A stretch of DNA of 64,000 nt from Anadara kagoshimensis. Its lineage: Eukaryota; Mollusca; Bivalvia; Arcoida; Arcidae. The DNA is taken from contig CM037864.1 of NCBI GenBank assembly GCA_021292105.1, forward strand, positions 9,166,635-9,230,634, given 5' to 3'. Below are positions 60,701-64,000 of the stretch, piece by piece (position 1 is the first letter of the stretch; each line of letters opens with the position of its first letter). A program made the position numbers and the translations under genes. Below the pieces are notes generated by a model. That model worked only from the letters and a program-made list of their open reading frames with translations, did no database searches and was not told the DNA's origin.

Positions 60701-62188
60701 CAAATTCAGTAAACTAGGATCCCTCGCCAGCATGTTTTCTTGTTTTTGTGTGATTTGCACTTATCAGATTTTGGCTCCAGTCATGCATTTGGAAAAATTT
60801 CATTCTTTAAAGTTTTCCAATCAAAAGGTCATAGCTCCCAATAAAATGAGCAAACTAACTTGGGTTAATGAAATGTGCATTTCTTATCAATATTGATGCT
60901 TTGCACCAAAATTTGTTAAATGGATCCTTTGCACCAAGTTTCATAAAATAGTGCTTGATAATTTTGGAGAATTAGCAAAGACAAGAATTTAAGGACGGAC
61001 AGATGGAAACTCAAATTTAATATTCTGCTCTTTCTTCGAAAGGAGGGGAATAAAAACAGTATGCACAACTATAGCTCTAACTGATCATTCATGTGAATGT
61101 TCATCAATATCTGAGGACCAGTATAAGGGCAATGCTGCAGACAAAAAGTGTGATGCACAGAATTACACACATGGACAGAATGCAATAATATACCCCCTCA
61201 TGTGACATTGAAACGTATGTGTTGTTTAATATATTTCTAAATTCAAATGTTTTTGTTTTATGACATCACATTGTCATGTTCAATGGGGTTCATTTTATAC
61301 TAGTTTCATAATAAAACATAAGAAAATATGGTAGCTATTTACATAAATCTATACATGTTATGTCTTACAAAGCTTTTCTGTGTTAAACCAGAGGGGCAAA
61401 ACTTCAGCTCACTCAGGTTCTTCCAAAAAGAATTAAACATCTACAATATCTACACCACCACATTTTACTATACTAACCATCCTGACATCTTTTTAGTTCT
61501 GCTACAAACTGCAAACTCCATTTGTCATTTGGCAATTCTACATGTATTTTCTTAATGTTGGTCCGCAAACTTACAACCAGGTCTAAAAGACAAAATACAA
61601 CAAGAAGGAGCTTATTAAGCTTGAATGGGCATCAAAGCATGACATACAAGGTATTTGTGACAGAACTAGATTAATCTGGAAACCAATTTTGTAAATCTGG
61701 AAATTTTCACCTTTGTGTTATTTTTGTGTAAATTTGCAAGAGTAACAAGACGTGAAAATAAAACCTTTATGAATATTTTATTTTGACATATAAGGTAATT
61801 TCAATGCAATTATAAGGATGATGACAATAAGATAAAAGTGCACAAATAACTTGAAATGTTGATTCTCGTGAAAATTAACTGACATGAAAAAATTTTCAAT
61901 TCACAGTAACTGACTACTTGGGTACTCATGAAAATACATCTTCCTCACAATTCTTACCAGACACCATGCTCTAAGATATGTGGTAAATACATCAGTGGTA
62001 CATATAACACAATATACCGGTAAATCATAAAGCTGGCAGCGAGGACACTGCCACTAAAGCCTATGTATTGTTATCACTTGTTTGTTGTAGCAAACAGGTA
62101 TGTTAAGTTTGTGTGTATATATATATAGTATGCTTATATAATTTAGCCTTACTTGTTCCCAATGATGGATCTTCTGACTGAACAGTTT
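9673..62188 (-). CDS. OCRL: OCRL/INPP5B-type inositol polyphosphate 5-phosphatase, 22 exons, 5' end outside window
   Basis: The family removes the 5-phosphate from PI(4,5)P2 and related phosphoinositides on endosomes, trans-Golgi and endocytic membranes. Spliced, the 22 exons give 822 codons ending in TAA, and every junction keeps phase. Numbering from the first full codon visible: linker 1-170; 5-phosphatase 171-460 with [27 protein letters not shown] and SDHKPV; ASH domain about 498-615; RhoGAP-like domain about 640-822, with LFQQPG where an active RhoGAP has its arginine finger. Human OCRL and INPP5B have about 900-990 residues, so roughly 80 or more N-terminal residues (PH domain) are missing beyond 64000. 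The C-terminus ends QYDE, with no CAAX box of the kind found in vertebrate INPP5B. Invertebrates usually have one gene for both vertebrate paralogues, so the symbol stands for the orthologue group. Two introns look U12-type and the last intron is 21.4 kb. Confidence 0.93.
11550..12690 (+). mobile_element. Second minisatellite-bearing repeat family
   Basis: Starts ACAAGGGGTCCAATACAGCC with GCTCACCTGGTG. The body is about four diverged units of 130-150 bp with GTCACTGTGACCTT, AAGGTCAAGG, ACACTGATTCTATAT and AAGTTTGATGTC. Interrupted at 11768-12066. Confidence 0.7.
11768..12066. mobile_element. hAT-like insert with CTGATTC duplication
   Basis: AGGGGTGGATCCAGGATT...AAATCCGCCACTG lies between direct copies of CTGATTC (11761-11767 and 12067-12073). 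The flanking repeat reads on correctly when it is removed. The interior is G-run-rich with three TTTAAAGGGGG-type repeats. Confidence 0.75.
14610..14880 (+). repeat. Tandem repeat, about 2.5 copies of 100-115 bp
   Basis: ATGTTAA(A/T)ACTGCATTGTAAA, CAAATATCTTCACCACTGGC and ACATAAGTCAGT(G/C)TGTGAGA recur at about 14622, 14735 and 14834. Confidence 0.88.
16260..17770 (+). repeat. Complex tandem duplication, units of several hundred bp
   Basis: GTCCAAAGT(C/T)(A/G)G(A/G)AGTTTT recurs near 16303, 16494 and 17467. ATAGAGACAGTAGTGGAAA recurs near 16715, 17080 and 17688. GATGGAAATGCTTGTCTGTG occurs near 16963 and 17338. The blocks are reused in different orders. Confidence 0.85.
19175..19395. repeat. 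Unnamed interspersed repeat (inverse of 32495-32712)
   Basis: CTCAAAAACTAAGGTATACT, TTTGGTCCAAGCACTA and GATTGTATTCCAAAAC are found in reverse complement, with substitutions, inside the MITE at 32331-32836. No terminal structure identified. Confidence 0.65.
21740..21780 (+). repeat. (AG)n microsatellite
   Basis: About 20 uninterrupted AG units, inside the giant last intron. Confidence 0.97.
22643..22876 (+). mobile_element. Repeat family S, copy 1
   Basis: CTAGAACTGTCTCTTGAGAG start, GACCTTGGTTCAAGGTCATG core, GAGATATGGCCTGGACAC and GGACAGACAGATGG, ending before a GGTATAA. Shared with copies at 55974 and 60131. No coding capacity. Confidence 0.75.
23805..24117 (+). mobile_element. tRNA-derived SINE, forward copy
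   Basis: The head has a Pol III box A, TAGCTGAGTTGG (23813-23824), and box B, GGTTCGAACCC (23857-23867), at tRNA-like spacing. A body of about 240 bp includes TTTAATGCCATCAGCGCAAC and the tail reads ATATAAGTGAAA. The body is shared with the copy at 27377-27713, so this is a SINE and not a tRNA gene. Confidence 0.87.
27377..27713 (-). mobile_element. tRNA-derived SINE, reverse copy with 16-bp duplication
   Basis: Reverse complement of the same SINE. It is flanked by an exact direct repeat GTGGAATAATTGAGTT (27361-27376 and 27714-27729), a target-site duplication typical of LINE-mediated insertion. It is oriented with the OCRL-type gene inside the giant intron. Confidence 0.9.
28500..30640 (+). 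repeat. Tandem array of about 355-bp units, six copies
   Basis: (T/A)CTTGGGATTTCT-type marker recurs at about 28621, 28961, 29317, 29671, 30031 and 30392. Units share GTCAATCAACT, ACAAATGTTTTGTTTCTG, GACCAGAAGACTAT and CATTGAAAA(C/T)TAGAT. Copies differ at many positions, so the array is old. Confidence 0.9.
30803..31000 (+). repeat. 99-bp direct duplication
   Basis: TTAAACCCACATACTTT and onward to CATATTTCAATGAGCTT occurs twice in tandem with only a few differences. This is a recent duplication just upstream (plus sense) of exon w21. Confidence 0.93.
31256..31367 (-). CDS. OCRL: Exon w21 (112 nt), RhoGAP-like domain
   Basis: Encodes [20 protein letters not shown] and then [17 protein letters not shown] (residues 742-778). 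It matches the NVFxYLxAFLRELL helix of the family. Acceptor TTTACAG, donor GTAAGT. The final G pairs with CA of w22 to make Ala, giving LASIFG across a 21.4 kb intron. Confidence 0.94.
32331..32836. mobile_element. Larger copy of the CTGTATAAGAAG MITE with a nested insert
   Basis: Ends TACTGTATAAGAA...CATTGGCAGG and CCTGCCGCTAATGTTTCTTC then TTATACAG. The left interior matches 40973-41178. About 32495-32712 is a separate sequence whose inverse occurs at 19175-19395. It ends about 55 bp from the exon w20 donor. Confidence 0.72.
32892..33019 (-). CDS. OCRL: Exon w20 (128 nt), RhoGAP-like domain
   Basis: Encodes [20 protein letters not shown] and then [23 protein letters not shown] (residues 699-741), closely matching the family's [18 protein letters not shown]. 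The preceding intron has the branch-site consensus TTCCTTAAC 14 nt before its AG. Donor GTAAGT. Confidence 0.96.
34572..35075 (+). repeat. 157-bp tandem array, three copies, ending in a tRNA-like box A
   Basis: CAGTGGCCAAGTG recurs at about 34741, 34898 and 35055, 157 bp apart. Units share AATAGGCTTTCAAAGAATT and TCTCAAACTGAAAACTTATT. TGGCCAAGTGG resembles a Pol III A box, so a SINE head may have been amplified. Confidence 0.88.
35354..35413 (+). repeat. (AG)n microsatellite with ACAG interruptions
   Basis: Long AG run interrupted twice by ACAG, 56 bp from the U12 donor of exon w19. Confidence 0.96.
35469..35553 (-). CDS. OCRL: Exon w19 (85 nt), RhoGAP-like, ends at U12 GT donor
   Basis: Encodes [20 protein letters not shown] and then DSGVPETL (residues 671-698). 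LFQQPG replaces the arginine-finger loop of active RhoGAPs, as in human OCRL. Acceptor GATTTTCAG is ordinary. The donor is GTATCCTTTT, the U12 consensus. One base remains for the Pro codon completed by w20. Confidence 0.95.
36462..36578 (-). CDS. OCRL: Exon w18 (117 nt), start of RhoGAP-like domain
   Basis: Encodes [20 protein letters not shown] and then [19 protein letters not shown] (residues 632-670). [10 protein letters not shown] is the first RhoGAP-fold helix. Acceptor CTTGCAG, donor GTATTT. Confidence 0.94.
37765..37917. repeat. 153-bp near-perfect inverted repeat (hairpin)
   Basis: AATCCATTATGAGT...GAAATCTCACCC...GGTTGAACATTTC...GTCAGAGAC on the left is mirrored by GTCTCTGAC...GAAATGTTCAACC...GGGTGAGATTTC...ACTCATAATGGATT on the right around a loop of about 12 bp. 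It lies in the intron between exons w17 and w18. Confidence 0.92.
38018..38128 (-). CDS. OCRL: Exon w17 (111 nt), ASH end, starts after AC
   Basis: Encodes [20 protein letters not shown] and onward to TAQLVEI (residues 595-631). The preceding intron ends TTCCTTAACTAGTGTCAC, with AC as the terminal dinucleotide. Using the nearby AG (at TAACTAG) would instead add Cys-His before ITVSG. Donor GTAAGT. Confidence 0.93.
38129..39036 (-). other. U12-type AT-AC intron (908 bp)
   Basis: On the gene strand the 5' splice site is ATATCCTTTT (39036-39027). The branch-site sequence TTCCTTAAC (38146-38138) lies 10 nt from the terminal AC (38130-38129). These match the U12 consensuses ATATCCTT and TTCCTTRAC with the expected short branch-to-acceptor distance. 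No GT donor near the exon end gives the conserved join, whereas AT-AC does exactly. Confidence 0.93.
39037..39161 (-). CDS. OCRL: Exon w16 (125 nt), ASH domain, ends at U12 AT donor
   Basis: Encodes [16 protein letters not shown] and onward to [13 protein letters not shown] (residues 553-594). Acceptor TTTATAG is ordinary. The 3' boundary is followed by ATATCCTTTT rather than GT. Ending there joins the frame to w17 as ...GKDFF/ITVSGNY, matching the family pattern GKD(Y/F)F(L/I)TISGNY. Confidence 0.94.
39689..39785 (-). CDS. OCRL: Exon w15 (97 nt), ASH domain
   Basis: Encodes [20 protein letters not shown] and onward to VVTP (residues 521-552). It resembles the human F-E-F-I-x-K-x-D-E-x-S-Y-C segment. 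Acceptor TTTCTAAG, donor GTTTGT. Confidence 0.94.
40224..40292 (-). CDS. OCRL: Exon w14 (69 nt), start of ASH domain
   Basis: Encodes [19 protein letters not shown] and then NTGQ (residues 498-520), the first ASH (ASPM-SPD2-Hydin) strands; NTGQ is the family pattern. Human OCRL binds Rab GTPases through its ASH region. Acceptor TTTTCAG, donor GTAAGA. Confidence 0.94.
40385..40580 (-). mobile_element. Diverged SINE fragment
   Basis: CAGTCAAGAATATTTCACTT and GGGTTCTTTAACATGACACG match the body of the two SINEs in reverse orientation. The tRNA head is missing or degraded. It lies between exons w13 and w14 next to AG microsatellites. Confidence 0.7.
40809..40919 (-). CDS. OCRL: Exon w13 (111 nt), phosphatase-ASH linker helix
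   Basis: Encodes [20 protein letters not shown] and then [17 protein letters not shown] (residues 461-497). It matches the family's helical linker before the ASH domain. Acceptor ATTTTAG, donor GTATGC. Confidence 0.94.
40973..41178. mobile_element. MITE, CTGTATAAGAAG ends
   Basis: TACTGTATAAGAAGTAACAT at one end is the inverse of CGCTAATGTTTCTTCTTACA at the other. The interior GCAAATATATCTTC and TTTGTACACTTT are shared with 32331-32836. It lies next to exon w13. Confidence 0.75.
41905..42159. mobile_element. hAT-like MITE (255 bp)
   Basis: Begins CAGGGGTTCAAAATTATG and ends GGAATTTTGAACCCCTG, a 15-bp inverted repeat of hAT type. Flanks share CATAT. The interior has AGGTCC-type repeats. It lies between exons w12 and w13. 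Confidence 0.8.
44250..44413. mobile_element. Family P fragment forming a palindrome
   Basis: CCCATTTGTTCTTTATTCAT and onward to CTATAAAAGCC (about 44250-44297) is mirrored by GGCCTTTATATACAGG and onward to AAAGAACAATTGGG (about 44336-44393). Two half-elements therefore face each other. It lies in the large intron between exons w12 and w13. Confidence 0.7.
44817..44850 (+). repeat. (CT)n microsatellite
   Basis: About 16 CT units ending 30 bp before exon w12; on the gene strand it is an AG run just after the donor. Confidence 0.97.
44880..45015 (-). CDS. OCRL: Exon w12 (136 nt), catalytic PAWCDRIL motif
   Basis: Encodes [17 protein letters not shown] and then [14 protein letters not shown] (residues 415-460). 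It holds signature motif 2, P-x-W-C-D-R-x-L, and the catalytic His of SDHKPV, and it closes the phosphatase domain. Acceptor TTATTCAG, donor GTAAGT. Confidence 0.97.
45481..45590 (-). CDS. OCRL: Exon w11 (110 nt), 5-phosphatase domain
   Basis: Encodes [19 protein letters not shown] and then [16 protein letters not shown] (residues 379-414), the conserved F-x-P-T-Y-K-x-D segment involved in substrate binding. Acceptor TTTTTCAG, donor GTGAGG. Confidence 0.96.
45674..45720 (+). repeat. (AAAT)n microsatellite at the edge of a repeat copy
   Basis: About ten AAAT units directly adjoining the AAGAGGCCCATGGG start of the element at 45719. Confidence 0.95.
45719..48248 (+). mobile_element. Second full copy of the minisatellite-bearing repeat, interrupted
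   Basis: Starts AAGAGGCCCATGGGCCTTAACGCTCACC and ends CTCAGGTGAGCTAA, like the copy at 961-3190. It has about six 145-bp-type units and is split by a pogo-like element at 46530-47532. The tail (47640-48248) aligns closely with 2570-3190. It lies in the intron between exons w10 and w11. Confidence 0.85.
46530..47532. mobile_element. pogo/Tigger-like non-autonomous element nested in the repeat
   Basis: Inverted ends CAGTCGACTCTCGTTA and TAACGAGAGTCGACTG flank about 1 kb and are bordered by TA on both sides (46528-46529, 47533-47534). Removing the element and one TA restores AATATACATGCCTATAC of the 145-bp unit. TcGACTtA/GTTCGAC motifs recur inside both ends. No transposase frame seen. Confidence 0.88.
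48809..48920 (-). CDS. OCRL: Exon w10 (112 nt), catalytic WIGDLNYR motif
   Basis: Encodes [17 protein letters not shown] and onward to QYDQ (residues 341-378). It carries signature motif 1 of inositol 5-phosphatases, WxGDxN(Y/F)R, with the general-base Asp and the phosphate-binding Asn intact. Acceptor TTTACAG, donor GTAGGT. Confidence 0.97.
49159..49618. mobile_element. hAT-like element with 8-bp target duplication
   Basis: Ends TAGTGATGGGAATCAG and CAGTCCAACACTA are imperfect inverted repeats. The flanking octamer ATACATGT is exact on both sides (49151-49158, 49619-49626). The interior is rich in ATCGATTA palindromes. No transposase frame. It lies between exons w9 and w10. Confidence 0.85.
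49994..50168. mobile_element. TA-flanked MITE, family P, copy 1
   Basis: Starts CAGTCAAACCTGTCTATAAA and ends GGCAGGTTAGACTG between TA dinucleotides. The interior is built from repeated GGCC(A/T)TTTATA blocks in both orientations. It lies just 3' (plus sense) of 49993 and ends 20 bp from exon w9. Confidence 0.85.
50189..50259 (-). CDS. OCRL: Exon w9 (71 nt), 5-phosphatase domain
   Basis: Encodes [20 protein letters not shown] and then DEHE, the family's R-N-x-D-Y helix segment and the loop before the catalytic strand. Acceptor TTGTAG, donor GTAAGT; two bases of the next Asp codon are carried over. Confidence 0.94.
50801..50908 (-). CDS. OCRL: Exon w8 (108 nt), 5-phosphatase NKGGVG and NSHLAAH motifs
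   Basis: Encodes [10 protein letters not shown] and [12 protein letters not shown] (residues 282-317), the substrate-binding loop and the conserved catalytic-core histidine strand. Acceptor TTTTAG, donor GTACTT. Confidence 0.96.
51420..51536 (-). CDS. OCRL: Exon w7 (117 nt), 5-phosphatase domain
   Basis: Encodes [19 protein letters not shown] and then VATGILGIM (residues 243-281), the core strand and the loop before the NKGG motif. Acceptor TTGTAG, donor GTATAA; in phase at both ends. Confidence 0.95.
51669..52139. mobile_element. pogo-like MITE (471 bp)
   Basis: Ends CAGTCAACATCGAAAATAA and TTATTTTCGACGTTGACTG are near-perfect inverted repeats, with TA on each side (51667-51668, 52140-52141). 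The interior repeats AATAACGAA motifs. It lies in the intron between exons w6 and w7. Confidence 0.85.
52683..52797 (-). CDS. OCRL: Exon w6 (115 nt), 5-phosphatase domain
   Basis: Encodes [19 protein letters not shown]... to residue 242. It continues the family's GFQELDLS motif, whose Glu is a metal ligand. The Gly codon is split with w5. Acceptor ATTTCAG, donor GTAATA. Confidence 0.95.
53190..53291 (-). CDS. OCRL: Exon w5 (102 nt), start of 5-phosphatase domain
   Basis: Encodes [13 protein letters not shown] and then IREWL...PPDVYAIG (residues 171-203). This is the first strand of the phosphatase fold, whose Asn of WNVNG helps coordinate the catalytic metal. Acceptor TTATTCAG, donor GTAAGC. 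Confidence 0.96.
53471..53633. mobile_element. TA-flanked MITE, family P, copy 2
   Basis: Same family as 49994-50168, with CAGTCACACCTGTCTATAAA to GGCAGGTTGGACTG and TA on both sides. It lies between exons w4 and w5. Confidence 0.85.
53760..53930 (-). CDS. OCRL: Exon w4 (171 nt), lead-in to phosphatase domain
   Basis: Encodes residues 114-169, ending [14 protein letters not shown]. This matches the family pattern just before the catalytic domain, where a basic/acidic helix ends in QN(F/L)R. Acceptor TATTTCAG, donor GTAATG. Confidence 0.9.
54513..54639 (-). CDS. OCRL: Exon w3 (127 nt), acidic/serine-rich linker
   Basis: Encodes a hydrophilic stretch with [13 protein letters not shown] and then [13 protein letters not shown] (about residues 72-112). 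It looks disordered and phosphorylatable, and no fold is recognised. Acceptor TTTTCAG, donor GTAATA; the split codons join w2 (Gly) and w4 (Asn). Confidence 0.85.
55974..56230 (+). mobile_element. Repeat family S, copy 2
   Basis: Same start and core as the copy at 22643. It includes a run of 16 or so C (about 56191-56206) before CAAACTAGTTTG and GGGGGTATAAC. It lies between exons w2 and w3. Confidence 0.8.
57671..57847 (-). CDS. OCRL: Exon w2 (177 nt), linker with NPF motif
   Basis: Encodes visible residues 13-70, with a five-threonine run at 37-41 directly followed by NPF at 42-44 and DVFDPL at 47-52. NPF tripeptides bind EH-domain endocytic proteins. Human OCRL binds clathrin and AP2 from the same linker region, so an endocytic-adaptor role is plausible but inferred. 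Acceptor TTTCAG, donor GTTTGT; phases match w1 and w3. Confidence 0.85.
57879..58235. mobile_element. Inverted-repeat MITE beside exon w2 acceptor
   Basis: CTACTGTTGAAATCACTTTG and onward to GTGACAGTGAAATA is mirrored by TATTTCACTGTCACAGAGTG and onward to CAAACAGTAG. Further arm pairing (ATAGAAAATCAAAT/ATTTGATTTTCTAT) extends the inverted ends to about 65 bp. Interior G+C is higher than the flanks. Confidence 0.82.
58590..58751. mobile_element. TA-flanked MITE, family P, copy 3 (inverted)
   Basis: Opposite orientation to the other two: CAGTCCAACCTGCCTTAAAG to CAGATTTGACTG, with TA borders. It lies in intron 1. A degraded relative lies just before it (about 58450-58550). Confidence 0.83.
60131..60392 (+). 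mobile_element. Repeat family S, copy 3
   Basis: Same family, closest to copy 2, ending CAAACTAGTTTGCAGGGG and then TATAA. It lies in intron 1. Confidence 0.8.
62153..62188 (-). CDS. OCRL: Exon w1 (36 nt), linker segment
   Basis: A short exon encoding [11 protein letters not shown]. It follows a long T-run and TTTTTCAG and ends at a GTAAGG donor. It begins with two bases of a split codon and leaves one base, which fits w2 exactly. The peptide is not a conserved motif, so this is the least certain exon. It is the most 5' one I could place; upstream exons must lie beyond the window or were missed. Confidence 0.65.
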
Positions 62189-64000
62189 CTGAAAAAGTTA
62201 AAAAAAAAACCCATTAATTAACATTAATAATGAACAAATGATACTCATGTATCATTTAAATACACAAATTAGATTAAGTCAATATAACCAAGAAGACATG
62301 GGGCTACTGACATGAGCATTTGTATTATTCATTGAATGAATTCAGTTCATGAAACCTTAACATCTCTAAATAATATCTTTACTGCAAGTATTTTAATTTA
62401 GAGAGTTAAAATTTTAGAACAAATGAGTCCAAATACATACCGGTCCTGGTATATGTTTAAAATGGCACACACACAAAACTTTGGTGAATTGTATGATACT
62501 TAACTTTAAATAAGTATTTACTGCAAATTTGTTATAGAGCTTAAATAATGCATCCTAAAAAATTATGAATATACATGTATATACTTTACACAAATTTTGA
62601 CTAAACACTCGTTTAATCAATACATCCTAGAACAATGTCGATAAATGTCTTTTTTATACTACATTGATCCATATGTATTTTGTTAAATGATTTCAGAAAT
62701 TTAAAGGAAGTTCAAAGGATTTTTTTGCTTCCTGTTCTGAACTTCAAAGGTTAAATGTAATCAAGTGTTAAAAATCTAAAATCTGTCAACTTTCCTTATT
62801 CAGTCATTTTACATGTATCAGTCTTTACGAAATTAAAAATTTTTCTGTCTGACATTCGGTCAGACAGCTTTAAAATTTCTGTCTGACCGAACAAAGTTTT
62901 GTCTGACCGAAATTAATAAATGATATAAATTCCATTTTTAACATTTTAATTAATATATATATGTATATAAATATATAGTGTTTTAGTATTGCCCCAGAGA
63001 CGTACTTAAGCTGAAACATGTTTACAGTCGGAATACAAACCGGAAATCGAATTAAATTAACGTTCTTGAAATCAGTATCATCTATGCGTTTGTAAGCAAT
63101 GGGATTTAATACAAATGACACAGGCGCTTTACAATCACTAAAACGTTTGCGGTAAACCCATTTTTATGACTTGTTTAGAGTGTTCAAATGATTGTCGTGT
63201 TATGCGTGTTGTATACCGGCCCCGGATTTCTGTCGGACATTTGGTCCGGTTTACTAATGTTGATTGTCTGACCGACGTGAAATTTATCGGACATGTCCGT
63301 CGGTCCGACGGTATTTCATAATGACTGATGTATCACACAAGATTTTCTTCTTTAAACAAAAATACATGTATGGGTACATAATGTGTAACAGAATGGAGGG
63401 CCAGACAAGGGTTCTAACACATGGCCCTGTAGGGGTTCAGTATTCTACCAACTAAAGTTGTCTAGAATATTTACAGTTCTCCCCATTTTTCTCCAGTTTC
63501 AGATGAAAGTGATGAAACTGGCAACATAGTAGACAGTGTTCCATCTGCCCATTACAGAAAAAATAATTTTATTAACAATTTTTTTACCTAGAGTAATAAG
63601 GTTATGAAGTATTTGATGATTAATACAAGTACTACTAGTAAACCTGCAATATTGCATTTTGAACAAAATCATTTATTTAATCCATTATTTTCAAATTGAT
63701 AAAATTAATGAAATAGCTAAAACATGTAAAATAATGACATCAAGCATAGTTAATATTCATATTTAGAACACCTGGTTTATTACAAATGTGTATTATAACT
63801 TATAACTAATATTCATATAAATCATTTAAATCTCTCTATAACCATTACTTCTTATGGAGAATAAGCAGATAATAAAATAAGAAAATAAAAGTAATAGGAA
63901 TTTGACCATAAGTGCTAATGATATGAGGCAACACCCCCCCCCCCCCATATAAAAAATTAAGTTAGGTATAACTGGTGTAATATAATCAAAATATATCACA
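62189..64000. other. Region upstream of the first placed exon
   Basis: I searched this on the gene strand for PH-domain exons ending in the required phase and found none. It contains an element near 62830-63320 with GTCTGACCGA-type repeats, a C-run at 63934-63945, and AT-rich sequence. Confidence 0.5.
62830..63320. mobile_element. GTCTGACCGA-rich repeat, possibly a MITE
   Basis: TCTGTCTGACATTCGGTC and two further CTGACCGAA motifs at the left face GTCGGACATTTGGTCCGG and CTGACCGACG at the right. Short related motifs cluster at both ends around about 350 bp. No clear target duplication. Confidence 0.5.

Larger units (their letters stand above)
57848..62152 (-). other. Intron 1 as placed (4.3 kb)
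   Basis: The longest 5' intron. It contains an inverted-repeat MITE beside the exon w2 acceptor (57879-58235), a TA-flanked 162-bp MITE (58590-58751) and one copy of the TGACCTTGG-bearing element (60131-60392). An unrecognised exon cannot be excluded. Confidence 0.7.

Noticed and set aside
61955..61972. Tiny exon-like AG...GTAAGA segment on the gene strand between w1 and w2
   Set aside because: At 13 nt it would break the phase that w1 and w2 already share.
63490..63560. Candidate upstream exon of the OCRL-type gene with CAG acceptor and GT donor
   Set aside because: The frame compatible with exon w1 contains stop codons, and the open frame leaves the wrong phase.

Overview
This window is eukaryotic, A+T-rich and dominated by introns and interspersed repeats. 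It holds one recognisable gene, a multi-exon animal inositol polyphosphate 5-phosphatase of the OCRL/INPP5B type on the minus strand. A mollusc, most likely a bivalve, is the best guess. The basis is the divergent but colinear OCRL-type protein and several high-copy repeat families of a style I associate with bivalve genomes, with GCTCACCTGAG/CTCAGGTGAGC ends and CGACGGACGAC-rich tails. The taxon is inference; no marker gene here fixes it.

The gene runs from 62188 down to the stop codon at 9675-9673. I placed 22 coding exons whose splice sites and phases all join into one open frame of 822 codons. In order the product has a linker with an NPF motif, the complete 5-phosphatase domain (about visible residues 171-460), an ASH domain (about 498-615) and a catalytically dead RhoGAP-like domain (about 640-822). 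The start codon and N-terminal PH domain expected for this family should lie beyond 64000. Phosphoinositide 5-phosphatase activity on endosomal and trans-Golgi membranes, with binding of endocytic partners and Rab/Rho GTPases, is the family role.

The most striking finding is that two introns of this gene carry near-perfect U12-type (minor spliceosome) signals. One is an AT-AC intron in the ASH domain (38129-39036) and the other a GT-AG intron in the RhoGAP-like domain (33020-35468). In both, only the U12 boundaries restore the conserved reading frame. The last intron is 21.4 kb, far longer than the others, and the terminal exon with its 3'UTR has been tandemly triplicated (about 9160-9770).

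Layout: 1-3190, one truncated and one full copy of a repeat family with an internal 145-bp minisatellite; 3191-9160, AT-rich DNA downstream of the gene without recognisable genes; 9160-9806, triplicated terminal exon; 9807-31255, giant last intron with tandem arrays, SINE copies and transposon fragments; 31256-62188, the exon-bearing part with MITEs in most introns, including two pogo/Tigger-like elements with TA duplications, a hAT-like element with an 8-bp duplication, a TA-flanked 165-bp MITE family and a 153-bp hairpin; 62189-64000, no identified exon. No rRNA, functional tRNA gene, CRISPR array or second protein-coding gene was found.
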